A DNA stretch of 20,386 nucleotides from a virus. The position numbers were made by a program, and so were the translations under genes. The stretch is taken from positions 1 to 20,386 of IMG/VR virus record IMGVR_UViG_3300028840_003745. One strand, 5' to 3'. Below are positions 13,105-20,386 of this stretch, piece by piece; the first letter of the stretch is position 1, and each line of letters starts with the position of its first letter. The notes below the pieces were generated by a model, which was not told where the DNA came from, made no database searches, and worked only from the letters and a program-made list of their open reading frames with translations.

Positions 13105-13762
13105 ACCATACTATGAGACGAAGTTGGGGAAGTTATATCATGGTCATAACTTGATCATTATGCCATATCTTCCGAAAGTTGACCTCCTATTGACAGATCC
13201 ACCATTTGGAATTGGCAACTACATTCAACTTGGTGGGAATGTAAGTGGCAGAGGGAAGTACAAGGGCGTCGCCGTCCCTTGGAACGATAGTGTTCCGACT
13301 AATAAGTTCTTTAATCTTGTACGTATGAAGTCAAAACACAGGATAATATGGGGTGCTAACTTCTTCAACTGTTTCGAAGGGGATGGCGGAGCAATAGTGT
13401 GGTTGAAGAAGCAGAATATGCCAAACTTTAGTAAGGTTGAGATTGCGAGCTGTACGCACTTGAAGAAGACGGAGTTGATTCACGGAATTCACTGGACTGG
13501 TAGTGAGGCGAGTAGGGACGCGGAGACGGATCACCCGAGTGAGAGGCCTCCGGAATTATATGCATGGTGTATTAACTATGTTCCGAAAGTTGAGACCGTG
13601 ATGGACCCTTTCCTTGGCAGTGGGTCTGTCGCTATAGCGTGCGAACGACTTAACAAGAGGTGGTACGGTATAGAGTTGTCAGAAGAATATTGTGAAGATA
13701 TTGCAAAGAGGGTTGAGAAGGAAGTCAACAAACCGAAACTATTTCAAGATCAGATGGGGTGA
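13097..13762 (+). CDS. DNA adenine-N6 or cytosine-N4 methyltransferase (beta-type order)
   Basis: The 221-residue protein has the catalytic motif IV TDPPFG (33-38) first and the AdoMet motif I MDPFLGSGS (169-177) near the C-terminus, with HPSERPPEL just before it and IELSEEYC after; this is the beta-class order. It would methylate an amino group of A or C in phage DNA, protecting it from host restriction or marking it. The target domain between them is short, so the recognition sequence is probably short. The frame opens upstream at 13079, but GGAGGGG before ATG 13097 decides the start. No restriction partner is seen, so it is an orphan enzyme. It overlaps the clamp end by 8 nt. Confidence 0.85.
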   Translation: MIKPYYETKLGKLYHGHNLIIMPYLPKVDLLLTDPPFGIGNYIQLGGNVSGRGKYKGVAVPWNDSVPTNKFFNLVRMKSKHRIIWGANFFNCFEGDGGAIVWLKKQNMPNFSKVEIASCTHLKKTELIHGIHWTGSEASRDAETDHPSERPPELYAWCINYVPKVETVMDPFLGSGSVAIACERLNKRWYGIELSEEYCEDIAKRVEKEVNKPKLFQDQMG

Positions 13763-13764
13763 TC

Positions 13765-14727
13765 ATGAAGAAAGTGATTAAGAAGAAGGTGAAGAGTGAC
13801 AATCTCTCCCTTGCTGTGAAGTATAGACCATTAGACTTTGATCATGTCTATGGTCAAGATGGGGTGAAGGAACTTCTAATAACACACTTGGCGTTGGATA
13901 GTTGTCCAAGGGTGATGTTATTTTATGGGCCGAGGGGTTGTGGGAAGACTACTGTTGCGAGAATAGTTGCTAACATGCTTGGTGCAAGGGGTAGAGATCT
14001 GGTAGAATTTAACATTGCACATACAGGTGGGAAGGATAGAGCGAGAGAGATCGCCGATAATGCCAACTATGCACCATTTGAGTCAGATGTGAAGATTTAC
14101 ATCTTTGATGAATGTCATAGGGCAACGAAAGACTTTCAAGATGCTTTGTTGAAAGTGATTGAAGAACCTCCACCATATGTCTACTTCATATTCTGCACAA
14201 CTGAAGAGGATAGGTTATTGGCGACCATAAAGAGTCGTTGCACCCCATTTGAATTTTCACCATTGAAGTCTGCTGATCTGAAAAAGGTGATTGATAATAT
14301 ATTAGAATCAGAAGATGAAGTGATTGACACTTCGCTTGTCAGAGAGATAATTAGTCAGGTGGATGGTGATTGTCGAAGGGCGATCAAACTGCTTGAGATG
14401 ACTTTTGGTGTTGAAGAACCCAATATTGAAAGTATACTTCCAATTGCAAGTCGAAAAGATATAAGGGAGTTGTGCCGAGCGTTGCTTGATGGCAAGGGCT
14501 GGAAGATTGTATCAGGGATGTTAAAAGGTTTGAGAGAAGAAGATCATGAACAGATTCGCAGGGCTGTTCTTAGATATATGGGGAAAGTACTTTTGAGTGG
14601 TGATAATATAAGGGCATATATGATACTTGAAGCATTCTCTGAGCCTTGGCATAGTGTAGGTGGTTATAATGGATTGATTTATTCTTGTTATGCAGTAGCG
14701 AAGGCGAAGGAGTTGATGAAGATATGA
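13765..14727 (+). CDS. DnaX-like clamp loader ATPase
   Basis: A 320-residue AAA+ clamp loader: LAVKYRPLDFDHVYGQ opening motif, Walker A GPRGCGKT (55-62), Walker B IFDECH (113-118), sensor 1 FCTTE (143-147) and the SRC arginine-finger motif IKSRCTPFEF (155-164). It would open the clamp and place it on primed DNA. The zinc module of bacterial DnaX is missing and the tau C-terminus is absent, so it resembles a minimal, RFC-small-type loader. No separate delta subunit is visible; the complex may use one gene product or host subunits. The ATG at 13765 is preferred over a GTG at 13759 because GGGGTGATC precedes it. The last 4 nt overlap the polymerase gene (ATGA). Confidence 0.88.
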   Translation: MKKVIKKKVKSDNLSLAVKYRPLDFDHVYGQDGVKELLITHLALDSCPRVMLFYGPRGCGKTTVARIVANMLGARGRDLVEFNIAHTGGKDRAREIADNANYAPFESDVKIYIFDECHRATKDFQDALLKVIEEPPPYVYFIFCTTEEDRLLATIKSRCTPFEFSPLKSADLKKVIDNILESEDEVIDTSLVREIISQVDGDCRRAIKLLEMTFGVEEPNIESILPIASRKDIRELCRALLDGKGWKIVSGMLKGLREEDHEQIRRAVLRYMGKVLLSGDNIRAYMILEAFSEPWHSVGGYNGLIYSCYAVAKAKELMKI

Positions 14728-17700
14728 GTTTTTGTCATCTGCACGTCCATAATGAATTTTCACTTCTTGATGGTTTTGGCCGCGCTGAACACTATGCGAA
14801 AGAAGCAAAAGAGAAGGGATTTAAGTATATCGCCCTAACTAATCATGGCAACATAGATGGCTTGATTAAGTGGCAGAAGGCTTGTGATAAGTTTGGGGTT
14901 GTGCCAATCTTTGGTGTTGAATGTTATATCGTTGAAGACTACACTGTGAAAGAGAAGGGGGAGAAGAGGGGTCACATAACCTTATTGATAAAGAATGAAC
15001 AGGGATTTAGAAATGTTTGCAAACTTCTCACGACAGCAAACATAGAAGGCTTCTACTACAGGCCGAGAATAGATTGTGATCTCCTGCTTCAGCATCTTGA
15101 TGGACTTGTAGTGATGACTGCCTGTATTAGCTCTTTCATTGGTAAAGATTGGGGCGCGAGGCTATTTGAAGATATTCATGATGAGATAGGGGGCGATCTA
15201 TATGTAGAAGTAATGCCGCACAATGCAGAAGAACAAGTTGAGATAAACAAGTTGGCGAAGGCATTCTACGATGAATATGGTGTATCTATGGTGGCGACTA
15301 ATGATTGTCACTATGTTAAGCGTCATCAATGGGAGTCACAAGAAGTACTACTCGCACTGAACAGGAAGGATACATGGGACAATCCGGAGAGGTTCAAGTT
15401 TCCGTTCAATGGTCTCCATCTGCGAACAGAAGTTGAGATGCGCAAAGCATTTAAGAAGCAAGGTTGCTTGTCGAAGTCTGCCTATTCTCGTGCAATTAAG
15501 AACACTATGAGGGTTGCAAAGAAGTGTTCTAATTTTAGAATAGAGAAGCGGGCGATCAGACTGCCAAAGATTGATGTTGGGATGGATCATGCCGAGTACA
15601 TCAGACGATTGTGCGAGCGTAAGATAAGATCAATGCCAATTAGTAGGCGGGGCAGGTTCATATATCGTGCGAGATATATGAGGGAACTTGATCTAATAAA
15701 GAGGAAAGGTTTTGAATCGTACTTCGTTCTCTTCAGGAAACTTATAGAATACTGTGACAGGGAAGGGATATGGAGAGGTCCGGGTCGTGGCAGTGTCGGT
15801 TGTTCACTAGTAGCTTACCTGCTTGACATAACGAATATTGATTCATTGAAGTACAAGTTGCCAATAGATAGGTTCATATCAGAAGATAGAATTGACTATC
15901 CTGATATAGATATGGACTTCGAAGATAATAAGACGGATCTTGTTCGGTCATATCTTGAAGAAGAGTTTGAGGAAGAAAGAGTTTTTGGTGTGTCGACTTT
16001 CAGCAAGATGAAGGGGAGGGCTGTCGTCCGTGATGTTTCACGAGTCTTTGGTGTTCCACTTTCTGAAGTTGATGAGTTTGCAAAGTCTGTTGATGAGGTT
16101 TCAAAACAGGAGAAGGGTTCTTTTGACTCAGTTAGTAGGGCGGCTAATGAAGATATTGGTCGAGATTTCAAGAAGAGATATCCAAGGGTTGTCAAAAATG
16201 CGATTGAACTTGAAGGTCAGACGAGACACGCAAGTCAACATGCTGCTGCAATAATAGTTGCCGCAGAAGATCCGACGAATAATTCTGTTGGAGTACTTCG
16301 CAATGGTGTGTTGATGTGCAATTGGGATATGGATGATGTAGAGTATATGGGATTCGTCAAACTTGATATTCTGAAGTTGAATACGATGACCATATTACAT
16401 GAGGCATCTAATCTTATTAAGGAAAACAAGGATGAAGAGATTGATTTAAAACATTTGAAGTTTGATGATGATTCTGTATATGCAGAATTGAATAAAGGGA
16501 ATGTGACGGGGTGCTTTCAGGTCAGTGGTTGGTCGACGAAGAAAGTGGCGATGAATATAGAAGTAGAGAACTTTCAACAATTATCTGACGCCATAGCATT
16601 GTCAAGACCGGGACCGAAAGATAGTGGTATGACAGATGAGTATGTTAGGAGGCGACATGGGGGCAAATGGAAGAGTAAACATCATTTATTTGAAAAAGAG
16701 ACCCGTAGTACATACGGCGTGGTTGTATATCAAGAACAGGTTATGGGCATTCTTCGTTCTGTGGCTGGTATGTCTTATTCAGATGCAGATCGGATCAGAA
16801 AAGTTATTGGCAAGAAGCGTTCTAAAAAAGAGTTTGCTCCTTTTAAACAGCAGTTTATTCTCGGTGCGCTTAAAAGAAGAACTTTCACTCGTAAAGAAGC
16901 GGAAGATTTTTGGTCTGGGCTAGAAAATCATTCTCGATATAGTTTTAACCTCGCCCATAGTATTGGATATTCAATGGTGGCATATTGGGATCTCTACTTG
17001 AAAGTGCATTATCCACTTGAGTTTATATGTGCCTCACTCACTTATGGTCCTGATGATAAAGATAAGAAAGAGGAGTTGATTGAAGATGCGAAGCGGATGG
17101 GATTGAAGATAATGCCACCGAAAGTTGGTATATCAAAGTTTCGACAGTGGGTAGTTAATGGGGATGGGCTTTACGTCCCTTTCATAGAGATTGATGGCAT
17201 TGGTCAGAAGTCAGAGGGATTGATTGAAGAGGCTAGTGATAACAGCACTAGTCAGATGGGCCTATGGGGTGAGATTGAACAGGAGTTGAGTGGTAAGGCG
17301 AAGCGTGTCAGGGGTATACTTGAGAAGGTTGGCGCTTTTGATGAGTTGGCAGTGCCAGAAGACATAGAGAAGTATGTAAGCTATGACTTTTGGCAGAATC
17401 CTGTGAAGATAAATAAGATAAGATTTAAAGTGAACAAGCGGCTGTTAAAGTGTAAGTCTTGCCCACTTTGGAGGGAATGCACTCTCCCTGTTCAACCATC
17501 ACCGGGAAAGTATAATGTGATGGTTGGTGGGGAAGCTCCCGGTTTCAATGAAGATAAGGTGGGTAAGGGTTTCGTTGGCCGTGCTGGTGATCTTCTATGG
17601 GAGAAGTTAAGTGAATATGGATTGAAGAGGGGGATGTTTCATATCACAAATTGCAATAAGTGTTATCCAAAGTCTTCAAAGACGCCATCACATGAAGAAG

Positions 17701-18002
17701 TCAACATATGCTTTAAAAAGTGGATGAGGGGTGAGATTGAATCGATAGTGTGTGGTTTGATGTTGGCTTTTGGAAATACTCTTCGATATGCATTGACTGG
17801 GAAGATGTCTGGAATTCGTGCGATGAGTGGGTCAACTGAATTGATAGACTTTGAATATGGAAAGTTGAAAGTTGTATGGTGTGTTCATCCTGCCTCTGTT
17901 CTTCGTGGTGATGAAGAGAATAAGTTGGCTTTTGAAAAAGGGTTGAAGAAGTTTGTTGAAGAGTTGAGGATTGCACAAGGGTTTGATGAGGTGATGTTTT
18001 GA
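14724..18002 (+). CDS. DNA polymerase III alpha (DnaE-type) fused to family-4 uracil-DNA glycosylase
   Basis: A 1092-residue replicative polymerase. Residues 1-210: PHP domain with HLHVHNEFSLLDG, TNHGNIDG, GVECY, HITLL, TACIS and NDCHY, so the metal ligands look intact. Residues 330-560: C-family active site with GRGSVGCSL, YPDIDMDFED (Asp395/Asp397) and VKLDIL (Asp548). Residues 815-838: helix-hairpin-helix (IDGIGQKSEGLIEEA). Residues 844-848: QMGLW clamp-binding motif. The usual OB-fold and tau-binding C-terminus are replaced by a family-4 UDG (906-1081): Fe-S cysteines C910, C913, C980 and C996, GGEAPGFNED and FVGRAG (935-955), TNCNKC, and HPASVLRG (1055-1062). UDG removes uracil from DNA. 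The start at 14724 overlaps the DnaX stop; an in-frame TTG at 14685 lies inside the loader gene. Both domains appear complete. Confidence 0.92.
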   Translation: MSFCHLHVHNEFSLLDGFGRAEHYAKEAKEKGFKYIALTNHGNIDGLIKWQKACDKFGVVPIFGVECYIVEDYTVKEKGEKRGHITLLIKNEQGFRNVCKLLTTANIEGFYYRPRIDCDLLLQHLDGLVVMTACISSFIGKDWGARLFEDIHDEIGGDLYVEVMPHNAEEQVEINKLAKAFYDEYGVSMVATNDCHYVKRHQWESQEVLLALNRKDTWDNPERFKFPFNGLHLRTEVEMRKAFKKQGCLSKSAYSRAIKNTMRVAKKCSNFRIEKRAIRLPKIDVGMDHAEYIRRLCERKIRSMPISRRGRFIYRARYMRELDLIKRKGFESYFVLFRKLIEYCDREGIWRGPGRGSVGCSLVAYLLDITNIDSLKYKLPIDRFISEDRIDYPDIDMDFEDNKTDLVRSYLEEEFEEERVFGVSTFSKMKGRAVVRDVSRVFGVPLSEVDEFAKSVDEVSKQEKGSFDSVSRAANEDIGRDFKKRYPRVVKNAIELEGQTRHASQHAAAIIVAAEDPTNNSVGVLRNGVLMCNWDMDDVEYMGFVKLDILKLNTMTILHEASNLIKENKDEEIDLKHLKFDDDSVYAELNKGNVTGCFQVSGWSTKKVAMNIEVENFQQLSDAIALSRPGPKDSGMTDEYVRRRHGGKWKSKHHLFEKETRSTYGVVVYQEQVMGILRSVAGMSYSDADRIRKVIGKKRSKKEFAPFKQQFILGALKRRTFTRKEAEDFWSGLENHSRYSFNLAHSIGYSMVAYWDLYLKVHYPLEFICASLTYGPDDKDKKEELIEDAKRMGLKIMPPKVGISKFRQWVVNGDGLYVPFIEIDGIGQKSEGLIEEASDNSTSQMGLWGEIEQELSGKAKRVRGILEKVGAFDELAVPEDIEKYVSYDFWQNPVKINKIRFKVNKRLLKCKSCPLWRECTLPVQPSPGKYNVMVGGEAPGFNEDKVGKGFVGRAGDLLWEKLSEYGLKRGMFHITNCNKCYPKSSKTPSHEEVNICFKKWMRGEIESIVCGLMLAFGNTLRYALTGKMSGIRAMSGSTELIDFEYGKLKVVWCVHPASVLRGDEENKLAFEKGLKKFVEELRIAQGFDEVMF

Positions 18003-19165
18003 AAATTATAAGAAGGCGAGATATAAGAAAAGTTTATAGAAGATTTACCTTTATAGATCTATTTGCTGGTATTGGTGGATTTAGAATTGGGTGTGAAAGA
18101 AATTTTATGAAGTGTGTTTTTTCAAGTGAGATAGATAAATATGCTTGTGAGACTTATCTTAGAAATTTTGGTGAAGATCCAATGAATGATATAATAAAAA
18201 CTCCTTCTCATTTAATTCCTTCTCATGATTTATTATGTGGTGGTTTTCCATGTCAGACTTTTAGTATAGCGGGAAAGAGGAAAGGATTTGATGATATAAG
18301 AGGAACTTTATTTTTTGAGATAGCGAGAATATTAAGAGATAAGAGACCAAAAGTTTTCTTACTTGAAAATGTTGAAGGGTTAATATCGCATGATGGAGGT
18401 AGAACTCTTTCTATAATTTTAGGAATATTATCAAGAAGTATAAATGGTAATAATTTATTATTTCTTGATAAAGATTCTTTGAAGTATGATGTTTATTGGA
18501 CTGTTTTGAATAGTGCTGATTTTGGGCTAGCTCAAAATAGAAGACGTATATTTATTGTTGGTTTTAGAAATGATTTAAAAATAATAGAATTTAGTTTTCC
18601 GAGAGGTGATAATAATAAAGTTATTATTGGTAATATTTTAGAAGAGAAAGTTGATGAGAAATATTTTATTACAAAAAGTGAAATGCAAAGACTTGTAAAA
18701 AGAAGAAGTGGTTTTTGTGGATATTTAAATAATTATAATGATAAGTGTAGTACTCTTGTTTCTGGAAGTTATGGTAAAGGTGGATATATGGCTAATCATA
18801 TTTTAATAAGAGGTAAAATTAAAAAGAAAGATAGGGCTTATACTTTAGGTTATAGTAGTCATAAAGGTGGATATATGGCTAATTATTTATCTATTGATAG
18901 TAAGTGTAACACAGTTTTACCTGAATTTGCAAAAAGAAGTAAATTGACTTTTAATCAATTTAGTCATCAATTCAAAGATAAAAATCAAAGAATTAGAATA
19001 TTTACTCAAAGAGAGTGTGCAAGACTTCAAGGATTTCCCGATAGTTTTAAAATTCATAAAAAAGATAATCAAGCATATAAACAGATAGGGAATGCAGTTT
19101 CACCGCCAGTAATATATGAGATAGTAAAGAATATTTTGAAGGTTTTAAAAGAAAGTAAAAATTAA
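17999..19165 (+). CDS. DNA cytosine-5 methyltransferase
   Basis: A 388-residue C5-methyltransferase with motifs in order: I FIDLFAGIGGFRIG (18-31), IV GGFPCQTFS with catalytic Cys85, VI ENV (123-125), VIII QNRRRIFIVGFR, IX RECARLQGFPDSF, X QIGNAVSPPV. It transfers a methyl group from AdoMet to cytosine C5. The TTG start overlaps the polymerase stop; GAGGTGAT precedes it. The gene is visibly more AT-rich than its neighbours (codons such as AGA, TTA and TTT), pointing to recent transfer. The target-recognition region contains a repeated KGGYMAN segment. No restriction gene is adjacent; it is an orphan enzyme probably protecting phage DNA. Confidence 0.93.
   Translation: MKIIRRRDIRKVYRRFTFIDLFAGIGGFRIGCERNFMKCVFSSEIDKYACETYLRNFGEDPMNDIIKTPSHLIPSHDLLCGGFPCQTFSIAGKRKGFDDIRGTLFFEIARILRDKRPKVFLLENVEGLISHDGGRTLSIILGILSRSINGNNLLFLDKDSLKYDVYWTVLNSADFGLAQNRRRIFIVGFRNDLKIIEFSFPRGDNNKVIIGNILEEKVDEKYFITKSEMQRLVKRRSGFCGYLNNYNDKCSTLVSGSYGKGGYMANHILIRGKIKKKDRAYTLGYSSHKGGYMANYLSIDSKCNTVLPEFAKRSKLTFNQFSHQFKDKNQRIRIFTQRECARLQGFPDSFKIHKKDNQAYKQIGNAVSPPVIYEIVKNILKVLKESKN
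18776..18883 (+). repeat. Direct repeat in the methyltransferase target domain
   Basis: The same 21 nt occur at 18776-18796 and 18863-18883, 87 nt (29 codons) apart and in frame, each encoding KGGYMAN. The flanking codons are similar but not identical (GSY-GKGGYMANHI versus GYSSHKGGYMANYL). This suggests a duplication in the part that reads the DNA target. Confidence 0.7.
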
Positions 19166-19185
19166 CCCAAAAAATATGTTATAAT
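19162..19185 (+). promoter_or_regulatory. Phage promoter copy 3 (UvsY-like gene)
   Basis: TTAACCCAAAAAA is followed by TATGTTATAAT; the -10 is 19180-19185 with extended TGT. Spacing between all parts equals the copies at 5337 and 10788. It overlaps the methyltransferase stop. The predicted start falls at about 19192, the A of the next gene's ATG. Confidence 0.8.
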
Positions 19186-19191
19186 AATATT

Positions 19192-19707
19192 ATGGATTAC
19201 AAAAAGGATACATACGTCGACCCTGATAATATTGATCGTGAAATATTGGAGCATGGTCAACGATACATGGAATATGCGGAAGCGGCTGCTGAAGCAGATG
19301 AAGAGAAGAATCTTGCTCAGCAAAGGACTAAACTCATAAGAAGTAGAGTTGCGAGGGAAGTCAGGCGGAAGCCGAAGAAGTATGGTCTTGATGGATATCC
19401 ACCAACGGTAGTAGAGAAGATGGTTAAGGATATCGTCGAGACCCATCCGAAGGTGATAAAGGTTGATCGGCAATATTATGAAGTTTCAAAGAGGGCTTCA
19501 ATTCTTGCTAGTGCTGCTCATGCAATGGGTAGTTATAAGAAGAACTCAATTCAAAAGTATGCTGAAATGGTGTTGCGTGGATTCTTTTCAGAACCAAGAT
19601 TGCAACTTGAAAGTGATGATTATGCAAACTTGATGAGGGATAAAGGTAGAAGTAAAGAGATGTCTATTAAACAGCGGAAGTTAACAAGAAAGAAAAGGAG
19701 GAAGTGA
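19192..19707 (+). CDS. UvsY-like recombination mediator, probably leaderless
   Basis: A 171-residue helical, charged protein. Features parallel to T4 UvsY (the mediator that loads the UvsX recombinase onto gp32-coated ssDNA) are: an N-terminal KKDTYVDPDN-I-x3-I segment (UvsY: KDVFIDSTKL), a central basic helix, then HPKVIKVDRQYYEVSKRASIL (UvsY: DVLKVDTSLQYWGILLD) and a closing A-x-A-x-AMGSYKK-x-SIQKY helix (UvsY: ALDAIKSRGFAIKHI). Matching is by motif order and by the next gene being gp32-like, so confidence is moderate. No Shine-Dalgarno precedes ATG 19192, and the promoter places transcription start at that ATG. The next in-frame ATG (19267) would remove the first UvsY-like segment. It overlaps the next gene by 1 nt. 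Confidence 0.6.
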   Translation: MDYKKDTYVDPDNIDREILEHGQRYMEYAEAAAEADEEKNLAQQRTKLIRSRVAREVRRKPKKYGLDGYPPTVVEKMVKDIVETHPKVIKVDRQYYEVSKRASILASAAHAMGSYKKNSIQKYAEMVLRGFFSEPRLQLESDDYANLMRDKGRSKEMSIKQRKLTRKKRRK

Positions 19708-20386
19708 TGGCAATTAAAAGTGGCAAGGGGTCGAGCGCAAAACAAGCATTGCTCGACCGATATAAGAGGAGTACGGAGAAGAGACCGGCGATGACTTTCA
19801 AGTCTTATACTGATCCAGAGAAGACAAAGGATCTTAACTTCTTCAAGCCCGGTGAGGGTGATCATTTGATGAATATCATAAAGTATAAAACAGGTGAAAA
19901 TGATATTTATGATCCGCCCGGAACTTGGACTCACTGTTGCGAAATATTCGTTCATAAGAATGTTGGCCCCGCAAATGATATGTACTTATGCCTCAATGAA
20001 CATGGTAGTTCAACGGATACTTGTCCTATCTGTCTGGAGAGGGAGAGGTTGCGCTCTAGTGGTGAAGAAGATGATATCGTCAATGCACTTTGGCCTCAAC
20101 GCAGAACTCTTTATAATGTTGAAGTTGTAACCAACAGGGAAGAACGGAGGAGGGGTGTTCAGATCCTTGACCTTTGGTATAGCTACATGGAAGAAGTTCT
20201 ACTGAAAAAAGCACAAAAGGCAGTTAGAAAGGGAAAGAAAGAGATAAATCCAAATCTTAACTTCGCAAGTCTTGAAGAGGATGGGAAGACGATTAGTTTT
20301 GAAGTTGGCACAAAGAAGGTGAAGATACGCGGAAAGAGGGCGACGATTCCAGAGTTTGAAGAACATGAATTTATAGATCGTGATGA
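19707..20386 (+). CDS. gp32-like single-stranded DNA-binding protein, 3' end outside window
   Basis: The ATG at 19707 overlaps the previous stop (TGATG) and follows AAAAGGAGGAAG. About 226 residues are visible and the frame is still open at the window end. The N-terminus is basic with a KSYTDPEKTKDLNFFKPGEGDHLMNII segment. A zinc module follows: THCCEIFVH, YLCLNEHG and CPICLERERLR (Cys-x2-Cys), comparable to the zinc knuckle within the OB fold of T4 gp32. Aromatic and basic strands (LWPQRRTLYNVEVV, ILDLWYSYMEEVL) follow in the order expected for phage SSB. It would coat ssDNA at the fork and in recombination, working with the UvsY-like protein upstream. Confidence 0.75.
   Translation, partial: MAIKSGKGSSAKQALLDRYKRSTEKRPAMTFKSYTDPEKTKDLNFFKPGEGDHLMNIIKYKTGENDIYDPPGTWTHCCEIFVHKNVGPANDMYLCLNEHGSSTDTCPICLERERLRSSGEEDDIVNALWPQRRTLYNVEVVTNREERRRGVQILDLWYSYMEEVLLKKAQKAVRKGKKEINPNLNFASLEEDGKTISFEVGTKKVKIRGKRATIPEFEEHEFIDRD

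Noticed and set aside
13765-14727. Programmed -1 frameshift in the dnaX-like gene, as in E. coli
   Set aside because: No A-AAA-AAG heptamer with a stimulatory hairpin is present; the longest A run before G is five.
1-20386. CRISPR array, insertion sequence or integrase attachment site
   Set aside because: No regularly spaced repeats, transposase or integrase motifs were seen; the only repeat pairs are those listed.

Overview
The window is part of the genome of a tailed bacteriophage or a closely related prophage. Nearly every gene lies on the + strand and is packed with 1-11 nt overlaps (ATGA, TGATG) behind strong Shine-Dalgarno sequences of the AAAGGAGGAG or GGGGGTGAT type. Many genes are small and unrecognisable. 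The recognisable ones are phage replication, recombination, repair and DNA-modification genes. The strong ribosome sites would suit a Firmicutes-like host, but nothing in the window fixes the host. The standard code fits: long genes have no internal TAG, and one TAG stop at 10767-10769 lies just before a promoter.

Region 1 (1-3313) is an accessory block. After two small genes comes an AT-rich promoter region (525-770). It is followed by about 575 nt with no credible gene but many strong hairpins (771-1345), which I read as a large structured non-coding RNA. Its 3' end carries an anti-Shine-Dalgarno-like tract and a UUCG-capped hairpin. A 25-bp inverted repeat (1338-1362 with 1614-1638) then encloses a 54-codon ORF. 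Next come small genes: a coiled basic protein, a T4 endonuclease V-like (denV-type) DNA glycosylase whose natural reading frame has an amber codon in place of a conserved Trp, a CxxCxxCC cysteine-cluster protein and two more unknowns. The block ends at an intrinsic terminator.

Region 2 (3352-5340) holds four hypothetical genes, two with cysteine clusters, and a second terminator at 4138-4168.

Region 3 (5337-10769) starts with a distinctive promoter and reads as a replication operon: UvsW-like SF2 helicase, two small proteins (one a zinc-ribbon gene of 58 codons), DnaG-type primase, a winged-helix initiator or helicase loader with an origin-like sequence inside it, and a DnaB-type helicase with a four-cysteine insertion.

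Region 4 (10788-11988) is a single-gene unit with its own copy of the promoter and a terminator. Its protein has 62 consecutive Asp/Glu residues and a Lys/Gly tail. Region 5 (11996-19165) encodes a DnaN-like sliding clamp behind a duplicated ribosome site, an adenine/N4-type DNA methyltransferase, a DnaX-like clamp loader, a DnaE-type polymerase III alpha fused to a complete family-4 uracil-DNA glycosylase, and an AT-rich cytosine-5 methyltransferase that looks recently acquired. Region 6 (19162-end) has a third copy of the promoter, apparently driving a leaderless UvsY-like gene coupled to a gp32-like single-strand-binding protein that runs off the window.

Together these genes form a nearly self-sufficient bacterial-type replisome (initiator, loader, helicase, primase, clamp, clamp loader, polymerase) joined to T4-like recombination functions (UvsW, UvsY, gp32). 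The most notable points are the polymerase-glycosylase fusion, the large RNA with its long-range helix, the three-copy promoter motif with a conserved non-classical upstream box, and the probable origin inside the initiator gene.
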